From Diorhabda sublineata (lineage: Eukaryota > Arthropoda > Insecta > Coleoptera > Chrysomelidae), in NCBI RefSeq assembly GCF_026230105.1, contig NW_026614293.1, positions 54,562 to 118,561 of the forward strand: a stretch of DNA of 64,000 nucleotides. The letters are read 5' to 3'. The notes under the pieces were generated by a model that did not search any database, was not told where the DNA came from, and worked only from the letters and a program-made list of their open reading frames with translations. A program made the translations under genes and the position numbers. Of the stretch, positions 49,519-61,159 are shown piece after piece; within the stretch, counting starts at the first letter, position 1; each line of letters starts with the position of its first letter.

Positions 49519-52500
49519 ATGGGGGTGACACATTCAATGGCAGAGAATCGAAGACTTGACTTTTTTTTACGAAACGTGGCATAGTCGGAATCACATAACG
49601 TTTTTCTAAATGACCTACCGAATTCCATCTTCCCTTCACCGTTTCGACAAATAACAATTCTCTTCCACTTTTTGATTAGTTTTTTTAGGAAAAAATGTCA
49701 TTAGTGAGCCTTTTTGGATTTTCCCCTCTCCGTCAGGTCATAGTGAAACACACTTTCCGAATATTATATTATTATGGGGGTGACACATTCAATGGCAGAG
49801 CATCGAACACTTGACTTTTTTTTACGAAACTTGGCATTGTCAGAATCACATAACGTGTTTCTAAATGACCTACCGAATTCCATATTTCCTTCACCGTTTC
49901 GACAACTAACAATTCTCTTCCACTTTTTGATTAGTTTTTTTAGGAAAAAATGTCATTAGTGAGCCTTTTTGGATTTTCCCCTCTCCGTCAGGTCATAGTG
50001 AAACACGCTTTCCGAAGATATTATTATGAGGGTGACACATTCAATGGCAGAGCATCGAAGACTTGACTTTTTTTTACGAAACTTGGCATTGTCAGAATCA
50101 CATAACGTGTTTCTAAATGACCTACCGAATTCCATATTTCCTTCACCGTTTCGACAACTAACAATTCTCTTCCACTTTTTGATTAGTTTTTTTAGGAAAA
50201 AATGTCATTAGTGAGCCTTTTTGGATTTTCCCCTCTCCGTCAGGTCATAGTGAAACACGCTTTCCGAAGATATTATTATGAGGGTGACACATTCAATGGC
50301 AGAGCATCGAACACTTGACTTTTTTTTACGAAACTTGGCATTGTCAGAATCACATAACGTGTTTCTAAATGACCTACCGAATTCCATATTTCCTTCACCG
50401 TTTCGACAACTAACAATTCTCTTCCACTTTTTGATTAGTTTTTTTAGGAAAAAATGTCATTAGTGAGCCTTTTTGGATTTTCCCCTCTCCGTCAGGTCAT
50501 AGTGAAACACGCTTTCCGAAGATATTATTATGAGGGTGACACATTCAATGGCAGAGCATCGAAGACTTGACTTTTTTTTACGAAACTTGGCATTGTCAGA
50601 ATCACATAACGTGTTTCTAAATGACCTACCGAATTCCATATTTCCTTCACCGTTTCGACAACTAACAATTCTCTTCCACTTTTTGATTAGTTTTTTTAGG
50701 AAAAAATGTCATTAGTGAGCCTTTTTGGATTTTCCCCTCTCCGTCAGGTCATAGTGAAACACGCTTTCCGAAGATATTATTATGAGGGTGACACATTCAA
50801 TGGCAGAGCATCGAAGACTTGACTTTTTTTACGAAACTTGGCATTGTCAGAATCACATAACGTTTTTCTAAATGACCTACCGAATTCCATATTTCCTTCA
50901 CCGTTTCGACAACTAACAATTCTCTTCCACTTTTTGATTAGTTTTTTTAGGAAAAAATGTCATTAGTGAGCCTTTTTGGATTTTCCCCTCTCCGTCAGGT
51001 CATAGTGAAACACGCTTTCCGAAGATATTATTATGAGGGTGACACATTCAATGGCAGAGCATCGAAGACTTGACTTTTTTTTACGAAACTTGGCATTGTC
51101 AGAATCACATAACGTGTTTCTAAATGACCTACCGAATTCCATATTTCCTTCACCGTTTCGACAACTAACAATTCTCTTCCACTTTTTGATTAGTTTTTTT
51201 AGGAAAAAATGTCATTAGTGAGCCTTTTTGGATTTTCCCCTCTCCGTCAGGTCATAGTGAAACACGCTTTCCGAAGATATTATTATGAGGGTGACACATT
51301 CAATGGCAGAGCATCGAAGACTTGACTTTTTTTTACGAAACTTGGCATTGTCAGAATCACATAACGTGTTTCTAAATGACCTACCGAATTCCATCTTCCC
51401 TTCACCGTTTCGACAAATAACAATTCTCTTCCACTTTTTGATTAGTTTTTTTAGGAAAAAATGTCATTAGTGAGCCTTTTTGGATTTTTCCGTCTTCGTC
51501 AAGTCATAGTGAAACACACTTTCCGAATATTATATTATTATGGGGGTGACACATTCAATGGCAGAGAATCGAAGACTTGACTTTTTTTTACGAAACGTGG
51601 CATAGTCGGAATCACATAACGTTTTTCTAAATGACCTACCGAATTCCATCTTCCCTTCACCGTTTCGACAAATAACAATTCTCTTCCACTTTTTGATTAG
51701 TTTTTTTAGGAAAAAATGTCATTAGTGAGCCTTTTTGGATTTTCCCCTCTCCGTCAGGTCATAGTGAAACACACTTTCCGAATATTATATTATTATGGGG
51801 GTGACACATTCAATGGCAGAGCATCGAACACTTGACTTTTTTTTACGAAACTTGGCATTGTCAGAATCACATAACGTGTTTCTAAATGACCTACCGAATT
51901 CCATATTTCCTTCACCGTTTCGACAACTAACAATTCTCTTCCACTTTTTGATTAGTTTTTTTAGGAAAAAATGTCATTAGTGAGCCTTTTTGGATTTTCC
52001 CCTCTCCGTCAGGTCATAGTGAAACACGCTTTCCGAAGATATTATTATGAGGGTGACACATTCAATGGCAGAGCATCGAAGACTTGACTTTTTTTTACGA
52101 AACTTGGCATTGTCAGAATCACATAACGTGTTTCTAAATGACCTACCGAATTCCATATTTCCTTCACCGTTTCGACAACTAACAATTCTCTTCCACTTTT
52201 TGATTAGTTTTTTTAGGAAAAAATGTCATTAGTGAGCCTTTTTGGATTTTCCCCTCTCCGTCAGGTCATAGTGAAACACGCTTTCCGAAGATATTATTAT
52301 GAGGGTGACACATTCAATGGCAGAGCATCGAAGACTTGACTTTTTTTTACGAAACTTGGCATTGTCAGAATCACATAACGTGTTTCTAAATGACCTACCG
52401 AATTCCATCTTCCCTTCACCGTTTCGACAAATAACAATTCTCTTCCACTTTTTGATTAGTTTTTTTAGGAAAAAATGTCATTAGTGAGCCTTTTTGGATT

Positions 52501-53309
52501 TTTCCGTCTTCGTCAAGTCATAGTGAAACACACTTTCCGAATATTATATTATTATGGGGGTGACACATTCAATGGCAGAGAATCGAAGACTTGACTTTTT
52601 TTTACGAAACGTGGCATAGTCGGAATCACATAACGTTTTTCTAAATGACCTACCGAATTCCATCTTCCCTTCACCGTTTCGACAAATAACAATTCTCTTC
52701 CACTTTTTGATTAGTTTTTTTAGGAAAAAATGTCATTAGTGAGCCTTTTTGGATTTTCCCCTCTCCGTCAGGTCATAGTGAAACACGCTTTCCGAAGATA
52801 TTATTATGAGGGTGACACATTCAATGGCAGAGCATCGAAGACTTGACTTTTTTTTACGAAACTTGGCATTGTCAGAATCACATAACGTGTTTCTAAATGA
52901 CCTACCGAATTCCATATTTCCTTCACCGTTTCGACAACTAACAATTCTCTTCCACTTTTTGATTAGTTTTTTTAGGAAAAAATGTCATTAGTGAGCCTTT
53001 TTGGATTTTCCCCTCTCCGTCAGGTCATAGTGAAACACGCTTTCCGAAGATATTATTATGAGGGTGACACATTCAATGGCAGAGCATCGAAGACTTGACT
53101 TTTTTTTACGAAACTTGGCATTGTCAGAATCACATAACGTGTTTCTAAATGACCTACCGAATTCCATCTTCCCTTCACCGTTTCGACAAATAACAATTCT
53201 CTTCCACTTTTTGATTAGTTTTTTTAGGAAAAAATGTCATTAGTGAGCCTTTTCGGATTTTCCCCTCTTCGTCAGGTCATAGTGAAACACGCTTTCCGAA
53301 GATATTATT
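49519..53309 (+). repeat. Super-unit of cassettes (8+4+3 monomers), 3791 bp
   Basis: Cassettes 49519-51539 (8 monomers, 2021 bp), 51540-52553 (4 monomers, 1014 bp) and 52554-53309 (3 monomers, 756 bp). Relative to 45977-49518 it has one more monomer (the unusual 50278) and ends 3 bp shorter because a short linker follows: 3542+252-3=3791. The final linker has a private 'cttttcggatt' before 'cccctcttcgtcagg'. Confidence 0.88.
50278..50529 (+). repeat. Chimeric monomer: canonical start, HRTL mark
   Basis: It has the short linker and ATGAGGG of canonical monomers together with catcgaacac of HRTL. This is the only ATGAGGG monomer with that mark that I find. The switch lies between positions 4 and 35. 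It is the additional monomer that makes the 49519 cassette eight units long instead of seven. Confidence 0.85.
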
Positions 53310-53816
53310 ATGAGGGTGACATATTCAATGGCAGAGCATCGAAGACTTGACTTTTTTTTACGAAACTTGGCATTGTCAGAATCACATAACGTGTTTCTAA
53401 ATGACCTACCGAATTCCATATTTCCTTCACCGTTTCGACAACTAACAATTCTCTTCCACTTTTTGATTAGTTTTTTTAGGAAAAAATGTCATTAGTGAGC
53501 CTTTTTGGATTTTCCCCTCTCCGTCAGGTCATAGTGAAACACGCTTTCCGAAGATATTATTATGAGGGTGACACATTCAATGGCAGAGCATCGAAGACTT
53601 GACTTTTTTTTACGAAACTTGGCATTGTCAGAATCACATAACGTGTTTCCAAATGACCTACCGAATTCCATATTTCCTTCACCGTTTCGACAACTAACAA
53701 TTCTCTTCCACTTTTTGATTAGTTTTTTCAGGAAAAAATGTCATTAGTGAGCCTTTTTGGATTTTCCCCTCTCCGTCAGGTCATAGTGAAACACACTTTC
53801 CGAATATTATATTATT
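53310..53816 (+). repeat. Two-monomer joint repeated from 24475
   Basis: The monomer at 53310 has 'gtgacatattc' and the one at 53562 has 'tgtttccaaatg' and tttttcagg, exactly as at 24475 and 24727. Offset is 28835 bp. Both pairs follow a QI monomer, so the breakpoint between the cassette family and the 10-mer family is itself duplicated. Confidence 0.87.
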
Positions 53817-56347
53817 ATGGGGGTGACACATTCAATGGCAGAGCATCGAACACTTGACTTTTTTTTACGAAACTTGGCATTGTCAGAATCACATAACGTG
53901 TTTCTAAATGACCTACCGAATTCCATATTTCCTTCACCGTTTCGACAACTAACAATTCTCTTCCACTTTTTGATTAGTTTTTTTAGGAAAAAATGTCATT
54001 AGTGAGCCTTTTTGGATTTTCCCCTCTCCGTCAGGTCATAGTGAAACACGCTTTCCGAAGATATTATTATGAGGGTGACACATTCAATGGCAGAGTATCG
54101 AAGACTTGACTTTTTTTTACGAAACTTGGCATTGTCAGAATCACATGAGGCGTTTCCAAATGACCTACCGAATTCCATATTTCCTTCACCGTTTCGACAA
54201 CTAACAATTCTCTTCCACTTTTTGATTAGTTTTTTTAGGAAAAAATGTCATTAGTGAGCCTTTTTGGATTTTCCCCTCTCCGTCAGGTCATAGTGAAACA
54301 CGCTTTCCGAAGATATTATTATGAGGGTGACACATTAAATGGCAGAGCATCGAAGACTTGACTTTTTTTTACGAAACTTGGCATTGTCAGAATCACATAA
54401 CGTGTTTCTAAATGACCTACCGAATTCCATATTTCCTTCACCGTTTCGACAACTAACAATTCTCTTCCACTTTTTGATTAGTTTTTTTGGGAAAAAATGT
54501 CATTAGTGAGCCTTTTTGGATTTTCCCCTCTCCGTCAGGTCATAGTGAAACACGCTTTCCGAAGATATTATTATGAGGGTGACACATTCAATGGCAGAGC
54601 ATCGAAGATTTGACTTTTTTTTACGAAACTTGGCATTGTCAGAATCACATAATGGGTTTCTAAATGACCTACCGAATTCCATATTTCCTTCACCGTTTCG
54701 ACAACTAACAATTCTCTTCCACTTTTTGATTAGTTTTTTTAGGAAAAAATGTCATTAGTGAGCCTTTTTGGATTTTCCCCTCTCCGTCAGGTCATAGTGA
54801 AACACGCTTTCCGAAGATATTATTATGAGGGTGACACATTCAATGGCAGAGCATCGAAGACTTAACTTTTTTTTACGAAACTTGGCATTGTCAGAATCAC
54901 ATAACGTTTTTCTAAATGACCTACCGAATTCCATATTTCCTTCACCGTTTCGACAACTAACAATTCTCTTCCACTTTTTGATTAGTTTTTTTAGGAAAAA
55001 ATGTCATTAGTGAGCCTTTTTGGATTTTCCCCTCTCCGTCAGGTCATAGTGAAACACGCTTTCCGAAGATATTATTATGAGGGTGACACATTCAATGGCA
55101 GAGCATCGAAGACTTGACTTTTTTTACGAAACTTGGCATTGTCAGAATCACATAACGTGTTTCTAAATGACCTACCGAATTCCATATTTCCTTCACCGTT
55201 TCGACAACTAACAATTCTCTTCCACTTTTTGATTAGTTTTTTTAGGAAAAAATGTCATTAGTGAGCCTTTTTGGATTTTCCCCTCTCCGTCAGGTCATAG
55301 TGTAACACGCTTTCCGAAGATATTATTATGAGGGTGACACATTCAATGGCAGAGCATCGAAGACTTGACTTTTTTTTACGAAACTTGGCATTGTCAGAAT
55401 CACATAACGTGTTTCTAAATGACCTACCGAATTCCATATTTCCTTCACCGTTTCGACAACTAACAATTCTCTTCCACTTTTTGATTAGTTTTTTTAGGAA
55501 AAAATGTCATTAGTGAGCCTTTTTGGATTTTTCCGTCTTCGTCAAGTCATAGTGAAACACACTTTCCGAATATTATATTATTATGGGGGTGACACATTCA
55601 ATGGCAGAGAATCGAAGACTTGACTTTTTTTTACGAAACGTGGCATAGTCGGAATCACATAACGTTTTTCTAAATGACCTACCGAATTCCATCTTCCCTT
55701 CACCGTTTCGACAAATAACAATTCTCTTCCACTTTTTGATTAGTTTTTTTAGGAAAAAATGTCATTAGTGAGCCTTTTTGGATTTTCCCCTCTCCGTCAG
55801 GTCATAGTGAAACACACTTTCCGAATATTATATTATTATGGGGGTGACACATTCAATGGCAGAGAATCGAAGACTTGACTTTTTTTTACGAAACGTGGCA
55901 TAGTCGGAATCACATAACGTTTTTCTAAATGACCTACCGAATTCCATATTTCCTTCACCGTTTCGACAACTAACAATTCTCTTCCACTTTTTGATTAGTT
56001 TTTCTAGGAAAAAATGTCATTAGTGAGCCTTTTTGGATTTTTCCGTCTTCGTCAAGTCATAGTGAAACACACTTTCCGAATATTATATTATTATGGGGGT
56101 GACACATTCAATGGCAGAGAATCGAAGACTTGACTTTTTTTTACGAAACGTGGCATAGTCGGAATCACATAACGTTTTTCTAAATGACCTACCGAATTCC
56201 ATCTTCCCTTCACCGTTTCGACAAATAACAATTCTCTTCCACTTTTTGATTAGTTTTTTCAGGAAAAAATGTCATTAGTGAGCCTTTTTGGATTTTCCCC
56301 TCTCCGTCAGGTCATAGTGAAACACACTTTCCGAATATTATATTATT
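53817..56347 (+). repeat. 10-monomer HOR, 2531 bp, copy II
   Basis: Starts: 53817, 54069, 54321, 54573, 54825, 55077, 55328, 55583, 55838 and 56093, in the same order as 25993-28524. It is one base shorter because 55077 has T7. The fourth monomer reads aatgggtttc where copy I has aacgggtttc. The last TAG monomer ends ttttttcagg, a mark shared with the neighbour unit at 57617 but not with copies I and III. Confidence 0.88.
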
Positions 56348-57871
56348 ATGGGGGTGACACATTCAATGGCAGAGCATCGAACACTTGACTTTTTTTTACG
56401 AAACTTGGCATTGTCAGAATCACATAACGTGTTTCTAAATGACCTACCGAATTCCATATTTCCTTCACCGTTTCGACAACTAACAATTCTCTTCCACTTT
56501 TTGATTAGTTTTTTTAGGAAAAAATGTCATTAGTGAGCCTTTTTGGATTTTCCCCTCTCCGTCAGGTCATAGTGAAACACGCTTTCCGAAGATATTATTA
56601 TGAGGGTGACACATTCAATGGCAGAGTATCGAAGACTTGACTTTTTTTTACGAAACTTGGCATTGTCAGAATCACATGAGGCGTTTCCAAATGACCTACC
56701 GAATTCCATATTTCCTTCACCGTTTCGACAACTAACAATTCTCTTCCACTTTTTGATTAGTTTTTTTAGGAAAAAATGTCATTAGTGAGCCTTTTTGGAT
56801 TTTCCCCTCTCCGTCAGGTCATAGTGAAACACGCTTTCCGAAGATATTATTATGAGGGTGACACATTAAATGGCAGAGCATCGAAGACTTGACTTTTTTT
56901 TACGAAACTTGGCATTGTCAGAATCACATAACGTGTTTCTAAATGACCTACCGAATTCCATATTTCCTTCACCGTTTCGACAACTAACAATTCTCTTCCA
57001 CTTTTTGATTAGTTTTTTTAGGAAAAAATGTCATTAGTGAGCCTTTTTGGATTTTTCCGTCTTCGTCAAGTCATAGTGAAACACACTTTCCGAATATTAT
57101 ATTATTATGGGGGTGACACATTCAATGGCAGAGAATCGAAGACTTGACTTTTTTTTACGAAACGTGGCATAGTCGGAATCACATAACGTTTTTCTAAATG
57201 ACCTACCGAATTCCATCTTCCCTTCACCGTTTCGACAAATAACAATTCTCTTCCACTTTTTGATTAGTTTTTTTAGGAAAAAATGTCATTAGTGAGCCTT
57301 TTTGGATTTTCCCCTCTCCGTCAGGTCATAGTGAAACACACTTTCCGAATATTATATTATTATGGGGGTGACACATTCAATGGCAGAGAATCGAAGACTT
57401 GACTTTTTTTTACGAAACGTGGCATAGTCGGAATCACATAACGTTTTTCTAAATGACCTACCGAATTCCATATTTCCTTCACCGTTTCGACAACTAACAA
57501 TTCTCTTCCACTTTTTGATTAGTTTTTCTAGGAAAAAATGTCATTAGTGAGCCTTTTTGGATTTTTCCGTCTTCGTCAAGTCATAGTGAAACACACTTTC
57601 CGAATATTATATTATTATGGGGGTGACACATTCAATGGCAGAGAATCGAAGACTTGACTTTTTTTTACGAAACGTGGCATAGTCGGAATCACATAACGTT
57701 TTTCTAAATGACCTACCGAATTCCATCTTCCCTTCACCGTTTCGACAAATAACAATTCTCTTCCACTTTTTGATTAGTTTTTTCAGGAAAAAATGTCATT
57801 AGTGAGCCTTTTTGGATTTTCCCCTCTCCGTCAGGTCATAGTGAAACACACTTTCCGAATATTATATTATT
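56348..57871 (+). repeat. 10-monomer HOR, internally deleted to 6 monomers (1524 bp)
   Basis: HRTL (56348), gagtatcg (56600), cattaaatgg (56852), then directly the three TAG monomers (57107, 57362, 57617). Four monomers (gggtttc, cttaac and two canonical) are missing. The cattaaatgg monomer has the 3' end of a canonical monomer (ttaggaaaa, then the ttttccgtcttcg linker), so the deletion joined two monomers within their shared sequence. The shared tttttcagg mark suggests it derives from copy II on its left. Confidence 0.88.
56852..57106 (+). repeat. Chimeric monomer at the 6-mer deletion joint
   Basis: The 5' part has cattaaatgg; the 3' part has ttaggaaaa and is followed by the ttttccgtcttcg linker of a canonical-to-TAG transition. 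Intact units have ttgggaaaa after cattaaatgg at 26497, 54321 and 58376. The switch lies between about positions 17 and 170. It joins the third monomer of the 10-mer HOR to the seventh. Confidence 0.85.
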
Positions 57872-60404
57872 ATGGGGGTGACACATTCAATGGCAGAGCA
57901 TCGAACACTTGACTTTTTTTTACGAAACTTGGCATTGTCAGAATCACATAACGTGTTTCTAAATGACCTACCGAATTCCATATTTCCTTCACCGTTTCGA
58001 CAACTAACAATTCTCTTCCACTTTTTGATTAGTTTTTTTAGGAAAAAATGTCATTAGTGAGCCTTTTTGGATTTTCCCCTCTCCGTCAGGTCATAGTGAA
58101 ACACGCTTTCCGAAGATATTATTATGAGGGTGACACATTCAATGGCAGAGTATCGAAGACTTGACTTTTTTTTACGAAACTTGGCATTGTCAGAATCACA
58201 TGAGGCGTTTCCAAATGACCTACCGAATTCCATATTTCCTTCACCGTTTCGACAACTAACAATTCTCTTCCACTTTTTGATTAGTTTTTTTAGGAAAAAA
58301 TGTCATTAGTGAGCCTTTTTGGATTTTCCCCTCTCCGTCAGGTCATAGTGAAACACGCTTTCCGAAGATATTATTATGAGGGTGACACATTAAATGGCAG
58401 AGCATCGAAGACTTGACTTTTTTTTACGAAACTTGGCATTGTCAGAATCACATAACGTGTTTCTAAATGACCTACCGAATTCCATATTTCCTTCACCGTT
58501 TCGACAACTAACAATTCTCTTCCACTTTTTGATTAGTTTTTTTGGGAAAAAATGTCATTAGTGAGCCTTTTTGGATTTTCCCCTCTCCGTCAGGTCATAG
58601 TGAAACACGCTTTCCGAAGATATTATTATGAGGGTGACACATTCAATGGCAGAGCATCGAAGATTTGACTTTTTTTTACGAAACTTGGCATTGTCAGAAT
58701 CACATATTGGGTTTCTAAATGACCTACCGAATTCCATATTTCCTTCACCGTTTCGACAACTAACAATTCTCTTCCACTTTTTGATTAGTTTTTTTAGGAA
58801 AAAATGTCATTAGTGAGCCTTTTTGGATTTTCCCCTCTCCGTCAGGTCATAGTGAAACACGCTTTCCGAAGATATTATTATGAGGGTGACACATTCAATG
58901 GCAGAGCATCGAAGACTTAACTTTTTTTTACGAAACTTGGCATTGTCAGAATCACATAACGTTTTTCTAAATGACCTACCGAATTCCATATTTCCTTCAC
59001 CGTTTCGACAACTAACAATTCTCTTCCACTTTTTGATTAGTTTTTTTAGGAAAAAATGTCATTAGTGAGCCTTTTTGGATTTTCCCCTCTCCGTCAGGTC
59101 ATAGTGAAACACGCTTTCCGAAGATATTATTATGAGGGTGACACATTCAATGGCAGAGCATCGAAGACTTGACTTTTTTTTACGAAACTTGGCATTGTCA
59201 GAATCACATAACGTGTTTCTAAATGACCTACCGAATTCCATATTTCCTTCACCGTTTCGACAACTAACAATTCTCTTCCACTTTTTGATTAGTTTTTTTA
59301 GGAAAAAATGTCATTAGTGAGCCTTTTTGGATTTTCCCCTCTCCGTCAGGTCATAGTGTAACACGCTTTCCGAAGATATTATTATGAGGGTGACACATTC
59401 AATGGCAGAGCATCGAAGACTTGACTTTTTTTTACGAAACTTGGCATTGTCAGAATCACATAACGTGTTTCTAAATGACCTACCGAATTCCATATTTCCT
59501 TCACCGTTTCGACAACTAACAATTCTCTTCCACTTTTTGATTAGTTTTTTTAGGAAAAAATGTCATTAGTGAGCCTTTTTGGATTTTTCCGTCTTCGTCA
59601 AGTCATAGTGAAACACACTTTCCGAATATTATATTATTATGGGGGTGACACATTCAATGGCAGAGAATCGAAGACTTGAATTTTTTTTTACGAAACGTGG
59701 CATAGTCGGAATCACATAACGTTTTTCTAAATGACCTACCGAATTCCATCTTCCCTTCACCGTTTCGACAAATAACAATTCTCTTCCACTTTTTGATTAG
59801 TTTTTTTAGGAAAAAATGTCATTAGTGAGCCTTTTTGGATTTTCCCCTCTCCGTCAGGTCATAGTGAAACACACTTTCCGAATATTATATTATTATGGGG
59901 GTGACACATTCAATGGCAGAGAATCGAAGACTTGACTTTTTTTTACGAAACGTGGCATAGTCGGAATCACATAACGTTTTTCTAAATGACCTACCGAATT
60001 CCATATTTCCTTCACCGTTTCGACAACTAACAATTCTCTTCCACTTTTTGATTAGTTTTTCTAGGAAAAAATGTCATTAGTGAGCCTTTTTGGATTTTTC
60101 CGTCTTCGTCAAGTCATAGTGAAACACACTTTCCGAATATTATATTATTATGGGGGTGACACATTCAATGGCAGAGAATCGAAGACTTGACTTTTTTTTA
60201 CGAAACGTGGCATAGTCGGAATCACATAACGTTTTTCTAAATGACCTACCGAATTCCATCTTCCCTTCACCGTTTCGACAAATAACAATTCTCTTCCACT
60301 TTTTGATTAGTTTTTTTAGGAAAAAATGTCATTAGTGAGCCTTTTTGGATTTTCCCCTCTCCGTCAGGTCATAGTGAAACACACTTTCCGAAGATTATAT
60401 TATT
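57872..60404 (+). repeat. 10-monomer HOR, 2533 bp, copy III
   Basis: Starts: 57872, 58124, 58376, 58628, 58880, 59132, 59384, 59639, 59895 and 60150. The fourth monomer reads attgggtttc, one step further from copy II's aatgggtttc. The monomer at 59639 has A for C and a nine-T tract ('gaattttttttta'), 1 bp longer. The third TAG monomer ends tttttttagg and the next unit starts with ccgaagattat, both as in copy I, so the right part is closer to the 26-28 kb copy than to its own neighbours. Confidence 0.88.
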
Positions 60405-61159
60405 ATGGGGGTGACACATTCAATGGCAGAGCATCGAACACTTGACTTTTTTTTACGAAACTTGGCATTGTCAGAATCACATAACGTGTTTCTAAATGAC
60501 CTACCGAATTCCATATTTCCTTCACCGTTTCGACAACTAACAATTCTCTTCCACTTTTTGATTAGTTTTTTTAGGAAAAAATGTCATTAGTGAGCCTTTT
60601 TGGATTTTCCCCTCTCCGTCAGGTCATAGTGAAACACGCTTTCCGAAGATATTATTATGAGGGTGACACATTCAATGGCAGAGCATCGAAGACTTGACTT
60701 TTTTTTACGAAACTTGGCATTGTCAGAATCACATAACGTGTTTCTAAATGACCTACCGAATTCCATATTTCCTTCACCGTTTCGACAACTAACAATTCTC
60801 TTCCACTTTTTGATTAGTTTTTTTAGGAAAAAATGTCATTAGTGAGCCTTTTTGGATTTTCCCCTCTCCGTCAGGTCATAGTGAAACACGCTTTCCGAAG
60901 ATATTATTATGAGGGTGACACATTCAATGGCAGAGCATCGAAGACTTGACTTTTTTTACGAAACTTGGCATTGTCAGAATCACATAACGTTTTTCTAAAT
61001 GACCTACCGAATTCCATATTTCCTTCACCGTTTCGACAACTAACAATTCTCTTCCACTTTTTGATTAGTTTTTTTAGGAAAAAATGTCATTAGTGAGCCT
61101 TTTTGGATTTTCCCCTCTCCGTCAGGTCATAGTGAAACACGCTTTCCGAAGATATTATT
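60405..61159 (+). repeat. Joining segment, second copy (HRTL, canonical, T7)
   Basis: Monomers 60405, 60657 and 60909. It repeats 28525-29531 with one canonical monomer fewer, so the offset to the earlier copy changes here from 31880 to 31628 bp, a 252 bp step. The rare ccgaagattatatt linker at its start is the strongest link to the earlier copy. Confidence 0.87.
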
